Assembly: GCF_002954585.1 (NCBI RefSeq) | Contig: NZ_MSCI01000002.1 | Span: forward strand, 970,089-1,034,088 | Length of the DNA: 64,000 nucleotides | Source of the DNA: Vibrio chagasii | GTDB lineage: Bacteria > Pseudomonadota > Gammaproteobacteria > Enterobacterales > Vibrionaceae | Direction: 5' to 3' | Shown: positions 37,903-47,712 of the stretch, one piece after another | How the letters are laid out: each line of letters starts with the position of its first letter | Position numbering within the stretch: the first letter of the stretch is position 1 | Notes under the pieces: model-generated | Seen by the model: only the letters and a program-made list of their open reading frames with translations | The model's database searches: none | What the model was told of the DNA's origin: nothing | Position numbers and translations under genes: made by a program

Positions 37903-39079
37903 ATAGAAGAAGCCTCTCAATCGCTATTAGTTCGGTGTCGTCGAGACAGGCGGTTTAAAGTTAAGAAGCCGATGTCAGACTCTCCACGCACCGTCGACCA
38001 CCACATTCGAAGGCGGATTCAAGATCTTCCTGTTAGTGGCCGACCATGTACGATTGAAGTAGAGTTCTCTCAGACTCGAGACCAAATCGGTAGAAGGTTG
38101 ATTGAACCTACTGAATATGTTGCCAAAGGAAGTCGTTACACGGCCCGATTTTGCAAGCTCATCAGCGGTTTATGCCGCCATATGAGTATCCATGCTGTTT
38201 CTCAACATTTAGGTATTCGCTGGGAAACCGCCCAGAATATCGATAGGGAGTACTTGCGAGCGAGCTTACCTTCCTTGGAGTCTGAGAAATTGACCAACCT
38301 AATGCATATTGGTGTTGATGAGGTAGCACGAGCGAAGAGGCATGACTATATGAGGGTGGTATATGACCTAGTTTCTGGCCACCTCATTTGGGTAGAGCAT
38401 GGTCGAAAAGCCAAAGTGCTCATCACTTTTTAAGCGGTTATCAGTAACAACGAGAGAGGGGATTAAGGCAGTTTCAATGGATATGGGGTAAGCTTATCAA
38501 TCAGCTGTTAGGAAAATGTTGCCCAACGCAGATGTCGCCTTCGACCGATTTCATGTGATGAAGAACTACTGCATGTTTATGAAAAAAGTGAGAGCAAAAG
38601 CGTTTAAGAACTGCTCCCACGAGGAGAAGACAATACTCAAAGGCACGCTCTTTCTCTTACTGAAAAATGCGATCAAGTTGAATGATAAACAATCCAACAG
38701 GCTCGACGATTTACTCGAAAGCAATAAGACCCTATGCATCATTTATATGCTGAAAGAGCAGCTACAAGCGATTTGGGATGAGCCTTGTTACAAGACAATG
38801 GTGGCTGAACTCGAAGCTCGGAGTCGTCTTGCGAAATCGACTCGAATTCTCTCATTAAGTAACATTGCTGATGCACCTCTAGAAAGGAAGGTTGGTATCT
38901 TTAACTACGCGAAATACAAATTAACTAACGCTCGAGTAGAGGCTGAAAATGTCTCTATTGGTTTGCTCAGGCGAAGAGCTTGAGGAGTAAAAGATATCGA
39001 ACATTTCAACTCAAAGATCAGACAAACGTCGGTTCCAGACACCTATTCTATCTTTTACCCAAATACCAAGCTTACGTAA
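37903..39079 (+). pseudogene. ISL3-family transposase, broken
   Basis: A transposase in at least three pieces. The first (to 38433) has the region after the zinc finger (HHIRRRIQDLPVSGRP), the helix-turn-helix (SIHAVSQHLGIRWETAQNID) and the first DDE Asp (HIGVDEVARAKRHDY). A frameshift near 38425-38435 moves to a frame reading FKRLSVTTREGIKAVSMDMG, then a TAA at about 38490. The second piece (38493-38981) has PNADVAFDRFHVMKNY with the second Asp, followed by a TGA. The frame then resumes with HFNSKIRQTSVPDTYS and ends near 39079. The N-terminal zinc finger is degraded. It cannot make a working transposase. Confidence 0.85.
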
Positions 39080-39084
39080 GCGGA

Positions 39085-39092
39085 GAAGAGCC
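39085..39092. repeat. Probable ISL3 right terminal repeat
   Basis: Read on the minus strand, GGCTCTTC(TCCG) follows the transposase remnant directly. ISL3 elements typically begin GGCTCTTT or GGCTCTTC. I found no matching left end, so the element is incomplete or decayed. Confidence 0.4.
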
Positions 39093-39797
39093 CTTTTAAT
39101 AGGGGAAATTATTCGGTTCGAAGTACGCAACAGCTTTTGCTCTGAATTGTTTCCGGGCATATCTCGGAGCTACATCCATGGTCATAGTGGATTTCCACAT
39201 TCTCAACCGAAATATCCCACTTCAAGCATCTTCGAGACTAAAAACGCAATCAACTCGCTCTCTCAACAGAATTAAACCGTTTGAGGGAGGCCGAGTTCCC
39301 CCCGAACTCGACCTGTTCCAGACGCGCAAGCAAAGGCGTGTGGATTCTGGCGTACTCATAAATTAACCAATTCCATTTTGTTGTGTAAACAATCAATAGC
39401 TTGGCCACTGATAGGTAGGTCGTATTTCGATGTGCAAAAATATACAAATAAAGTATGTCGAAATAGGGGGATGAGCCTAGATGCCGCGGCTGGCGTATTA
39501 ATACGTGAGTGCTGAAAAAATAATAAAGACAGCATGCTAGTTAATAATATCGTTAGAATTGATTTTAAAGGTGTTTATAACTAGATAGTGAAGTGTGCTA
39601 GTTTTAAGAGTTGGTCATCTTTTATTCTGGTGTTATACACTGCTTTTTATTTAAAACTTGGTTTTACAATCTGAATTATTAATTCTGACGGGATAAATGA
39701 TTGTTTATTGTTGATTTGGCAAGATCTTCAAGTATCCTTTTATGTAAACAAAACGTTAAATGTCGAAAGTAAATTAACAATCATTAAGGAGTCGATG
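39093..39797. other. Gene-poor DNA between the IS remnant and the oxygenase operon
   Basis: About 700 bases. A 62-codon open frame at 39178-39366 has no ribosome binding site or recognisable features and I do not support it. A hairpin CGAGTTC/GAACTCG (39292-39310) interrupts it. From 39480 the sequence is AT-rich and probably contains the oxygenase promoter; AAGGAG at 39786-39791 is its ribosome binding site. Confidence 0.45.
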
Positions 39798-40454
39798 ATG
39801 TTACACGCTCACGAAAATACCCTACATATTACCCATCTCAGTAACCACGCGGTTAAGGAGCTGTCACCTTCTTTCTCTAAGCTACCTAGCACAGAGCACG
39901 CAGACGGACAGTACCGATTGAGAAGGTATTCTGTGGTTGAATTCAGTAATGGAAAAGTCGTTGAGCTAGACAAACATGACTTCGTCCAGTCTGAAGACAT
40001 CAACCACTTCCAAGGTGATGTTGTTCGTCAATTCGAGCCAATTGAAGCACCAATTCTTAGCAGCGAAGGCATGCAAGAGATGTGTGAACTGTTTATTGAA
40101 ACTAACGGGCTTGAAGATGGACAAGAAATAGAAATCCACCAAATTCGTATCGCTGCCATTTATGAAGAGACACAGGTTGCGCCAGAAGGCGTGCACCAAG
40201 ATGGCTTCGACCACATCGCCCTAGTTGGCGTGAACCGTCACAACATTGTTGGTGGCGAAATCATGCTGTACCAAGATTCTCATGAAGCTCCGTTCTTTAG
40301 AAAAGTGCTTGAAAATGGTGATGTTACAATGCTTGCAGACAGTAAGCTGTGGCACAACGCACAACCAATTCGCACCATAGACCACGATGAGATGGGCTAC
40401 ATGGATTTGTTTGTGCTAACGGCTAAGGATGCGCGCAATGTCCTTCACTCTTAA
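39798..40454 (+). CDS. 2-oxoglutarate/Fe(II)-dependent dioxygenase (2OG-Fe_Oxy_2 family)
   Basis: 218 residues. The Fe(II) triad is His133-x-Asp135 (GVHQDGFDH) and His186 (LWHNAQPI), with Arg192 placed to bind 2-oxoglutarate. The family (PF10014) contains free amino-acid hydroxylases such as L-isoleucine dioxygenase, so an amino-acid substrate is likely. The ATG at 39798 sits six bases after AAGGAG; an adjacent ATG at 39795 is too close, and an upstream open frame to 39708 lacks a binding site. Its end overlaps the PLP-enzyme gene, so both are translated together. Confidence 0.87.
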   Translation: MLHAHENTLHITHLSNHAVKELSPSFSKLPSTEHADGQYRLRRYSVVEFSNGKVVELDKHDFVQSEDINHFQGDVVRQFEPIEAPILSSEGMQEMCELFIETNGLEDGQEIEIHQIRIAAIYEETQVAPEGVHQDGFDHIALVGVNRHNIVGGEIMLYQDSHEAPFFRKVLENGDVTMLADSKLWHNAQPIRTIDHDEMGYMDLFVLTAKDARNVLHS

Positions 40455-41673
40455 TGATGTACGTCAGCAGTTCAGTGCCTTAGGCCAATACCATGACGGT
40501 AAGCCGGTTACCTTTTTTGATGGCCCGGGTGGTTCTCAGGTTCCTGAGAATGTTCTTGCGTCGATGACAGAATACCTTGGCCACTTTAACTCTAATTTAG
40601 GCGGTCACTATTTCTCGAGCCAGAGGACGACAGGCTTGATGCAGCAAGCGCGAGAGTCAGTGCAAGCATTACTTAATGCTGAATCCTCTGGCAATGTTGT
40701 ATTTGGTGCCAACATGACCTCGCTGACTTTTCAGCTTAGCCGAGCGATTAGCCGCGATTGGCAAGCAGGCGATGAGGTGATTGTTACTGCGCTAGACCAC
40801 TACTCAAATGTATCGAGCTGGCAACAAGCAGCAGACGACAAGGGTGCGATTGTTCGCCAAGTTCGTGTCGACGAGTCAGATTGCAGCCTAGACATGGCAC
40901 ATTTTGAGTCGTTACTGAACGAGAAAACCAAACTGGTTGCTGTGACCTTTGCTTCAAATACCACGGGCTCAATTGTTGATGTCGCGAAAGTTATCGAGCT
41001 TGCACACCAACACGGCGCTCAGGTGTATGTGGATGCTGTTCATTATGCACCACACCACTTGATTGATGTTCAGCAGTTGAACTGTGACTTCTTAGCGTGT
41101 TCGGCTTACAAATTTTTTGGCCCTCACGTTGGTATTGCTTACGTGGCGCCTCAATGGCTACATACGTTAAAGCCATACAAGGTTGAGCCTGCCACTAACA
41201 TCGGTCCTGGTCGTTTTGAAACAGGAACGCAGAGTTTTGAAGGCCTAGCGGGTGTGATTGCTGCGGTGGATTACTTGGCACAATTTGGTGAGCCAACCGA
41301 CTCATTACGTTCTCGCTTAGAGCAAAGCTACGCGTTGTATAACAAGCATGAAAGCCAGCTGAGCGAGTACTTCCTAAAACGCTTGGGCGATCTAGAAGGG
41401 GTTAAACTCTACGGTAAGACGGAATTTGATTCCAACCTAAGAACGCCAACATTCGCCATCACCTTTGATAACCACTCTCCAGAATTTATCGCTAAGAAGC
41501 TGGGCGAGCATAATATCTGTGTGTGGAACGGACACTTCTATGCATTAGGTTTGGTGAAGCAGCTGGGTATTGAAGAGCAGGGTGTAGTGCGTATTGGTTG
41601 CATGCATTACAACTCGATTGAAGAAATAGACCTACTGTTCAACGTGCTCGAGGGCATTGTTAGAAATAACTAA
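40438..41673 (+). CDS. Cysteine-desulfurase-like PLP enzyme
   Basis: 411 residues, fold type I aminotransferase class V. The PLP Lys is K225 in CSAYKFFGPHVG; the cofactor-stacking and Asp residues lie in HYSNVSSW and YVDAVHYAPH. It matches the cysteine desulfurase-like group (TIGR01976), which lacks proven desulfurase activity. It overlaps the dioxygenase gene by 17 nt, with AAGGA eight bases before this ATG (another in-frame ATG is 9 bases earlier). The coupling suggests that both act on the same small amino compound, but the product is unknown. Confidence 0.85.
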   Translation: MSFTLNDVRQQFSALGQYHDGKPVTFFDGPGGSQVPENVLASMTEYLGHFNSNLGGHYFSSQRTTGLMQQARESVQALLNAESSGNVVFGANMTSLTFQLSRAISRDWQAGDEVIVTALDHYSNVSSWQQAADDKGAIVRQVRVDESDCSLDMAHFESLLNEKTKLVAVTFASNTTGSIVDVAKVIELAHQHGAQVYVDAVHYAPHHLIDVQQLNCDFLACSAYKFFGPHVGIAYVAPQWLHTLKPYKVEPATNIGPGRFETGTQSFEGLAGVIAAVDYLAQFGEPTDSLRSRLEQSYALYNKHESQLSEYFLKRLGDLEGVKLYGKTEFDSNLRTPTFAITFDNHSPEFIAKKLGEHNICVWNGHFYALGLVKQLGIEEQGVVRIGCMHYNSIEEIDLLFNVLEGIVRNN

Positions 41674-41693
41674 AAGCGGGTTACAGAATTAGA

Positions 41694-41746
41694 AAAGAGC
41701 ATACCTCTCTCAAGAATATTGAGTCTGAAGTATGCTCTTTTTTTTC
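41694..41746 (+). terminator. Rho-independent terminator of the oxygenase/PLP-enzyme operon
   Basis: AGAGCATAC pairs with GTATGCTCT and is followed by a run of eight T residues, 20 bases after the operon. Confidence 0.9.
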
Positions 41747-41811
41747 GCTTTATTTAAGGGACTCGTGTAGTTGAGTCAGTCAAGCTATAGATCCATCAAG
41801 CTATTACTCGA

Positions 41812-42483
41812 TTAAGAAAGGTGCTCAACAATTGCGACACCTACAGCGTGTGCGCTTGTCGGGTTTTGACCGGTGATTACTCGCTCATCAACAATCACAA
41901 GCTCTTGCCAAGGTTGAACCTTGTTGAAACGCGCTGCCCCACGAGCTAGCGACTCTTCCAGCAGGAATGGAATGTCGTTGATGGTGCCGAAGTCGATCTC
42001 TTCTTCACGTGTAAAGCTAGTCACTGATTTAGAGCTCAGAAGTGTTTCGCCATTGCTCAATACGATAGGTAGCAGGGCTGCTGGGCCATGACATACTGCC
42101 GCGACAACGCCACCATCTTCATAATGCTTGGCAGCGATGCTAGCGAATTGCTCATTAGACGCTAGGTCTGAAAGCAGGCCAAAACCACCTGGGTAGAAGA
42201 TCGCATCATAGCTGTCTGCATTGATTTGGCTTACTGGAATCGTGTTGTTAATGCGGTTTTGGAAGTCATCATTCGCCAAGATCTCAGCATTAACCGTATC
42301 TCCTTCAATATCAGTTCCGTACATCGGTGCTTTGCCACCATTGATAGAGGTGATGTCGTATTCGAACCCAGCAGCCAAGATCTCTTTCAGAGCGTGGGTA
42401 AGTTCTGGAGCATAAGTGCCGTTCGCTTGATCTGTCTCGCCAAGTGTCGCGTGGTTAGTCACTGGAATTAGTATTTTTTTCAT
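41812..42483 (-). CDS. DJ-1/PfpI-family protein (Hsp31-like class I amidotransferase domain)
   Basis: 223 residues. The nucleophile elbow is AAVCHGPAALLP with Cys131 and the following His. GKAPMYGTDIEGD and FYPGGFGLLSDLA are the other family motifs. This matches the Hsp31/YDR533C-like class with glyoxalase III or chaperone activity. The gene is divergent from a LysR regulator 207 bases away, which probably controls it. Confidence 0.88.
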   Translation of the reverse strand: MKKILIPVTNHATLGETDQANGTYAPELTHALKEILAAGFEYDITSINGGKAPMYGTDIEGDTVNAEILANDDFQNRINNTIPVSQINADSYDAIFYPGGFGLLSDLASNEQFASIAAKHYEDGGVVAAVCHGPAALLPIVLSNGETLLSSKSVTSFTREEEIDFGTINDIPFLLEESLARGAARFNKVQPWQELVIVDERVITGQNPTSAHAVGVAIVEHLS

Positions 42484-42690
42484 GATTCGTCCCTTTGAGC
42501 TGCTGTTCTTCTCGTTAGATGTTGGCGCTTTTCTCTAAGCACTCGTGCTTGGTGTTAACCTGTGCACTGTTACTTAGCTATCGCCGTCTTGTTACATCTA
42601 ATACTAGTTCCAAATCATTTAGGTGATAATATGCTTAAAAGGCAAAACATTGTTGCTATATAGCAAAGATAAAACGCGAGTAGGTTAAGT

Positions 42691-43575
42691 ATGGATAGCT
42701 TTGAAGGGATTAACGAATTCGTTGCGGTTGCCGAATGCCACGGTTTTTCTGCGGCCGCTAAGCAGTTAGGTTGTAGCACCAGCCATGTGAGTCGACAAGT
42801 TTCAAGGTTAGAAGAGCGAGTTGGGGTGGCTTTGCTTGCCCGCTCAACGCGCATGGTAAGCCTGACTGAGTCTGGACATACTTACTATCAACAGTGCAAA
42901 GACTTAGTGATTGGGCTACAACAAGCTAATGAGCAAGTTACGTCGCAACAGACTCAGCTGAGCGGTACATTACGTGTCAGTGCTGCAGGCGGATTTGCCG
43001 AGAATCATGTTGCGGCAGCGCTGATGGAATTTGCAAAATCTCATCCAGATCTAACCATTGAAATGAACTTCAACACCAAGATGGTGAACTTTATTGAAGA
43101 CGGTATCGACTTCGCGATTCGTTACGGTCGGTTAGATGACTCAGGGCTGGTGGCAAGAAAGTTGGTCGATCGCCCAATGGCAGCGGCGGCGAGTAAAGCG
43201 TATATCGATCAATATGGCGCCCCCACTCATCCAGAACAGTTAAAACAACACAGCTGCATTATTGCCAATAGTGACCAATGGCTGTTTGAGCAAAATGGAA
43301 AGCCATTGAATGCGGTAAGAGTGCATGGTCGATGGAGAAGTAACAATTCAAGCGCGGTACTGAAAGCGTGTGAAGAGGGGCTCGGCGTTGTGTACCTTCC
43401 TAGAAGCAGTTTTAATGGCGGGCTAACCAATGGCAAGCTGGTTCCTGTGCTAGAAGAGTATTGGGGCTCGGGTACAAGCAGCTGGATTGTTTATCAGAAC
43501 CGACGCTTTCTACCTCAGAGAGCGCGGCTAGCGATAGATTTCTTGGTCTCTTATTTTTCTGACTGGAATGAGTAG
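42691..43575 (+). CDS. LysR-family transcription regulator
   Basis: 294 residues. The N-terminal winged helix (residues 1-60) reads FVAVAECHGFSAAAKQLGCSTSHVSRQVSRLEERVGVALLARSTR in key parts, and a substrate-binding domain follows from about 90. It is divergent from the DJ-1/Hsp31-like gene, the usual layout for a LysR protein and its target. The inducer is unknown, possibly an electrophile or aldehyde given the target. Confidence 0.93.
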   Translation: MDSFEGINEFVAVAECHGFSAAAKQLGCSTSHVSRQVSRLEERVGVALLARSTRMVSLTESGHTYYQQCKDLVIGLQQANEQVTSQQTQLSGTLRVSAAGGFAENHVAAALMEFAKSHPDLTIEMNFNTKMVNFIEDGIDFAIRYGRLDDSGLVARKLVDRPMAAAASKAYIDQYGAPTHPEQLKQHSCIIANSDQWLFEQNGKPLNAVRVHGRWRSNNSSAVLKACEEGLGVVYLPRSSFNGGLTNGKLVPVLEEYWGSGTSSWIVYQNRRFLPQRARLAIDFLVSYFSDWNE

Positions 43576-43882
43576 TGCTGTCCAAGCTAAGAAGCCAGAA
43601 ACTATTGCAGATAGAAACCAAGGAAGGCAAAAGATAGAAAAGTTAATCATTACATTGCTATAGGTTATCTATTTTTGTTTTTTGGCGCGCGCAATCAGAT
43701 TGAGATGCTTGTCTACTTTTGGTAACTCGTGCTAGCGATTGATTTGTAGAGAAGCAATCAACAGTACGATATACCATGTGGTGTGTTGATGTCCCCTGAT
43801 ACTTGAAAGATTCTGTGGAAGGGTTAGTGGGATATATTGCAATGCTCCAGTGATGAAGTATAGCTAGAGTGTGGAGTTGGTA
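43576..43882. other. Intergenic region before the PAS-GGDEF pseudogene
   Basis: About 300 bases without a supported gene or structure. GGAG at 43873-43876 serves the start at 43883. I see nothing else of note. Confidence 0.4.
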
Positions 43883-45059
43883 ATGTCTTCAATAAATTTC
43901 GAATCTACGTACGGCATAATTATTATTCAAGATATGAATGTGGTTAGTGTTGATGCCAACTACGCTCGTATTTATGGGTACCAATCTCCAGAAGAGTTAA
44001 TGTCCCAAATTGATAGCTTTCTTGATCTCATATCAGAAGACTTTCATGTCGCTGCCTACAAAAATTATCTTGAAACCGTCAGTGGTCAACGCGATCCTCA
44101 AGTCCACACCTCTACCAATGTGGACCGAAATGGCAGAGAGTTTACGGTGTTTTCTATTGATCATGTGACCGAATGGCAAGGAAGACCTGCATTACAAGTG
44201 ACGGTGATCGATCTGAGCCCTGCGATTCAATTGCAGAATATGATGCGCAAGCAAGATCAGATGTATCAAGACATGATTATGAAATCAGGGCAGGGAATAT
44301 TAGTGCACCGAGATTTCAAACCTTTGATGGTCAATCAGTCTTGGGTGAACCTGCAAGGTGGTAAGTCGATTGAGCAGGTATTGGAGCTCGATTCTATTCT
44401 CGATTTGGTACCACAGCAAAATGTAGAAAGTATCTGCCAGCGTTATCAAGCGGTGATATCGGGTGAGCCCTCAGGCACCAGTAACGTGGGAGAGAATATT
44501 GGCTTAGATGGTTCCATCGTTTCTTTAATATTTATGACAATGCGATTATTTGGGAAGGTCAACCAGCCGTACAGGTTGTGCTTGAAGATGTCACCCAAAA
44601 GGTGATGTTGGAAAAACAGCTCGTGCACCAAGCGCACTACGATGAGATGACGGACTTACTGAATCGCCGGGCTATTTATGAGTGGTTTAGAGAGCACATG
44701 GCCTCTGAAAATCATCTCGTGTGTATGCTGCTTGATATAGATGATTTTAAATCGATTAATGATACATACGGTCACATGGTCGGTGACGAGGTGAAGAGTT
44801 TATTGTCTTCATTCCGAATGCGACGGCAGAAATGTCATGTGAAATCTCTGAACAAATTCGCCAACAGTTTAATCAAGCTGAGTTCAAAATTGATGAGCAG
44901 ATTCGATTCAATTCGAGTGTCAGTATCGGTGTGAGCGATAGCCGTGCGTGTGAAGAAGGCATGACGATTGATGCTCTGGTTAACCTCACCGATCAATCTC
45001 TTTATCGCGCTAAAGCCAATGGTAAGAACTGTGTAGATGGGGATATGGTCGCGCTCTAG
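43883..45059 (+). pseudogene. PAS-PAS-GGDEF diguanylate cyclase, broken
   Basis: Two N-terminal PAS domains are intact (ESTYGIIIIQDMNVVSVDANYARIYGY in key parts, and a second starting GQGILVHRDFKPLMVNQSW). A one-base loss near 44525 shifts the frame: the original frame resumes as NIYDNAIIWEGQPAVQVVLEDVT. The GGDEF domain begins correctly (DEMTDLLNRRA, DIDDFKSINDTYGH), but after VGDE about 25-30 codons are missing. The frame rejoins at GEEFIVFIPNA, so the active-site loop and the strand before it are damaged. The C-terminal part (DQSLYRAKANGKN) is preserved. Two independent lesions make a functional cyclase very unlikely. Confidence 0.88.
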
Positions 45060-45102
45060 TCTTTTCTCGTTATTTTTTAAAGCGGCTCGTCTCATCTGAA
45101 AT

Positions 45103-45138
45103 AAAAATGCCCTGAAGCAGAAGCCTCAGGGCATTTTT
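45103..45138. terminator. Bidirectional Rho-independent terminator
   Basis: ATGCCCTGA pairs with CTCAGGGCAT (one bulge), flanked by A5 on the left and T5 on the right, between the convergent PAS-GGDEF remnant and the DUF2797 gene. Confidence 0.9.
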
Positions 45139-45167
45139 GTATCTCACTTGTCATGGTGCTCCGCTGT

Positions 45168-46004
45168 TTAAGCAGAAACCTCAACTTCGTAAGAACCAAA
45201 TTTACGGATGTTAATCACGCCCGTATCTAAGATTAGGTATTGGCCTTTAATGCCTTGCAGCACGCCAGATACTTCAGGGTTCTTATCAAAGTTATGCGAA
45301 ACAATCTTCACCGGGTGCTGTTCAACTGGGTAGCTTAGTGAAGTGATGTTCTCACTCAATACTTCGATAGCATCGTCACCGAATTTTGCTTTGATCTCTT
45401 GGATCTTATCTTCAACCAGTGGAAGCAGCTCTTTTGCTTTCTCTACCAGTTCCATGTCGTCGCCATCGCCTTTCAGCAGTGTGCGCCAGTTAGTTTTATC
45501 AGCAATGTGTTTTGCTAACTCAACTTCGATCAGGCCAGAGATTTGGCGAGTTTTAACCTTAAGGATTGGTAGGCCTTGTGTTGCGCCTTGGTCAATCCAG
45601 CGAGTAGGGATCTGCGTATGACGAGTAATACCCACTTTTAGGCTTGATGTGTTCGATAGGTAAACGAAGTGATCAACCATGCAGTTTGCTTCGCCCCATT
45701 CGGGCTCACGACAAGTGCCTTCATCGTAGTGACAAGTCTCTGGCTTCATGATGCACATGTCGCAGCTTGCCAGCTTTTTCATACATACAAAGCAGTGGCC
45801 TTGAGAGTAGCTTTTCTTCGTTTTCTTACCACAAGAGCAGCAAAAAATATTACCAGTGTGAGTTAGGTTGATGGTTTTACCAATCAGAGGGTTTAGCTCT
45901 ACAAACTCTTCGCCTACAGGCAAACGGTAGGTTACCGCGCCATCAAGGGATGCACTCATCTTCTTGAGTGTTCCTTTCGCTAATAAAGACATGACATTAC
46001 TCAT
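45168..46004 (-). CDS. DUF2797 zinc-finger-like protein
   Basis: 278 residues. The first third has many Cys in zinc-binding spacing (CCSCGKK, CFVCMKKLASCDMC, CHYDEGTC) and then the DUF2797 core (HFVYLSNTSSLKVGITRHTQIPTRWIDQGA in key parts). The latter includes a GIY-YIG-like strand (VYLSN, KVGIT), suggesting a nuclease-like or nucleic-acid-binding fold. It appears monocistronic. Function not established. Confidence 0.88.
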   Translation of the reverse strand: MSNVMSLLAKGTLKKMSASLDGAVTYRLPVGEEFVELNPLIGKTINLTHTGNIFCCSCGKKTKKSYSQGHCFVCMKKLASCDMCIMKPETCHYDEGTCREPEWGEANCMVDHFVYLSNTSSLKVGITRHTQIPTRWIDQGATQGLPILKVKTRQISGLIEVELAKHIADKTNWRTLLKGDGDDMELVEKAKELLPLVEDKIQEIKAKFGDDAIEVLSENITSLSYPVEQHPVKIVSHNFDKNPEVSGVLQGIKGQYLILDTGVINIRKFGSYEVEVSA

Positions 46005-46293
46005 TGTATTTTGATTATTATTTCGTCGCTCGCTTACCCTGTAATCAGGTAATACGGCTAACGATGATTATGCGATGAGTATAACAAATGGCGCCTGTTT
46101 TTATACGCAATATTACTTGATTCTCGACGTAAATAATCCGAATGAAATATAGGCATAAAAATATAGTATGACATTTTGTTCAGCCGTGATATAACGTTTT
46201 TCAGTGAATTATTGGAATTAAGATCACTAATTTACGTAACTTATTTTATATCGTGAAATCCCAACCATAGGGATATAAGCCGGAAGCTTAGAC

Positions 46294-47589
46294 GTGAAGT
46301 GGAGCCATAAGATAGTCATCTTTTTAGTTATCGCGACGCTTGCCATCGTGCAGTACTACCGTGTTAGCGGAAATCGCGTGATAACAGCGATTACTCCAGA
46401 TAAATATGAGTTTATCGCGACCAGTGATCAGGTTGATCGAGGCGTTAGCACATCTGAATTATCGTTTGAGAATGGTCAGTACATTCTCGATTGTGAATTG
46501 AAAGAGTCTGAGTACCCTTGGCCATACTGTGGCCTGTCGGTTCGTATCAACCCAGACATCACTGTTGGCCTGAATCTATCTCAATATCACACCTTTAGAG
46601 TTAACATTGATTACCATGCGGAAGCGGATTCTAGCGGTCGTTTACGAACCTACCTGAGAAACTACAACCCTGCTTATTCGGTTCCGGATAATGAATATAC
46701 GCACAAGTACAATGGCATGGAGTTCTCGCCTGGTGTTGATGGGGGCGTGATTGAAATACCGATTAAAAACCTGCAAGTGATGACATGGTGGCTAGCGGAT
46801 AATGACATTGCGCTGGAGCACTCTGCTCCTGAGTATTCTAACGTAAATATGGTGGAGTTCGCGACAGCGTCGGGCGCAAAGCTTGGGCATCATCGCATTG
46901 TTATTCGCAGTATCGAATTTGAAGGCTCTTACATCACCGGCGAGAGCTTATTCCTAATCTTGCTGTTTGTTTGGGTTGGCACTGGCACCGTATTCTTAAT
47001 TTCAGAGTTACACAACTCGCGCAAACGTATGGTGATTGCCGAGAAGAGACATCACCACCTAAAAAACGTTAATCGAGCGCTGAGAGAGCAAAACTTTGAG
47101 TTTTCTGAAATGGCTCACCGTGATGAGTTAACTGGAATCCTTAATAGACATGCGATTCGAGACTGGCTGAAGATGCAGTCGCAACATGTCAAGCAAGGCC
47201 ATAGTAAGCTCAGTATGTTGTATCTCGATATCGACTACTTCAAGAGTGTGAATGACAAGTACTGCCATCAAATGGGAGACCATATACTGCGAGAGTTTAG
47301 CATGGTGGTCGGCAGTGCAATCAGCCCTACAGATAAGTTGGTCCGTTGGGGCGGTGAAGAATTTATCATCTTCTGCCCGGAAACTGAGGCGGGTGAAGCC
47401 CAGAGTAAGGCGGAACGAATTCGCTTGTTGGTGAGTCAGCATTTGTGGGTTCATGGTGACCCGCTGACATGCAGTATCGGTATTGCTGAAATGAGGCAAG
47501 AGAGGGTGACAGAGACAATCGCTCGCGCTGACGAGGCGCTTTATCAAGCTAAACACTCAGGGCGTAATCAGGTGATCTTGAGCCACTAA
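46294..47589 (+). CDS. Membrane diguanylate cyclase (GGDEF) with periplasmic sensor
   Basis: 431 residues. Transmembrane helices at about 6-23 and 214-236 enclose a periplasmic beta-rich domain that looks like a carbohydrate-binding or jelly-roll module (YHTFRVNIDYHAEA, FSPGVDGGVIEIPIKNL in key parts). A coiled-coil linker leads to the GGDEF domain with intact GGEEF at residues 353-357. The I-site position reads SPTD, so it lacks the RxxD inhibitory motif. The start is GTG at 46294 with GGAAG eight bases upstream. It should synthesise cyclic di-GMP in response to an unknown periplasmic signal. Confidence 0.92.
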   Translation: MKWSHKIVIFLVIATLAIVQYYRVSGNRVITAITPDKYEFIATSDQVDRGVSTSELSFENGQYILDCELKESEYPWPYCGLSVRINPDITVGLNLSQYHTFRVNIDYHAEADSSGRLRTYLRNYNPAYSVPDNEYTHKYNGMEFSPGVDGGVIEIPIKNLQVMTWWLADNDIALEHSAPEYSNVNMVEFATASGAKLGHHRIVIRSIEFEGSYITGESLFLILLFVWVGTGTVFLISELHNSRKRMVIAEKRHHHLKNVNRALREQNFEFSEMAHRDELTGILNRHAIRDWLKMQSQHVKQGHSKLSMLYLDIDYFKSVNDKYCHQMGDHILREFSMVVGSAISPTDKLVRWGGEEFIIFCPETEAGEAQSKAERIRLLVSQHLWVHGDPLTCSIGIAEMRQERVTETIARADEALYQAKHSGRNQVILSH

Positions 47590-47617
47590 TCTGCAAATTG
47601 TTTTTATTACTTTATAA

Positions 47618-47649
47618 GCCACACGTGCATATGTGACGTGTGGCGTTTT
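47618..47649 (+). terminator. Rho-independent terminator after the diguanylate cyclase
   Basis: GCCACACGT pairs perfectly with ACGTGTGGC and is followed by GTTTTTG. Confidence 0.88.
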
Positions 47650-47712
47650 TGTACGCGCTGTATGAGTTTACTCTCTAAAGCTTTTGTTGGTTTGTTTGGA
47701 TAACGTATTGAA

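Noticed and set aside
39178-39366. 62-codon frame in the gene-poor region
   Set aside because: No ribosome binding site, no family, and it runs through a hairpin.
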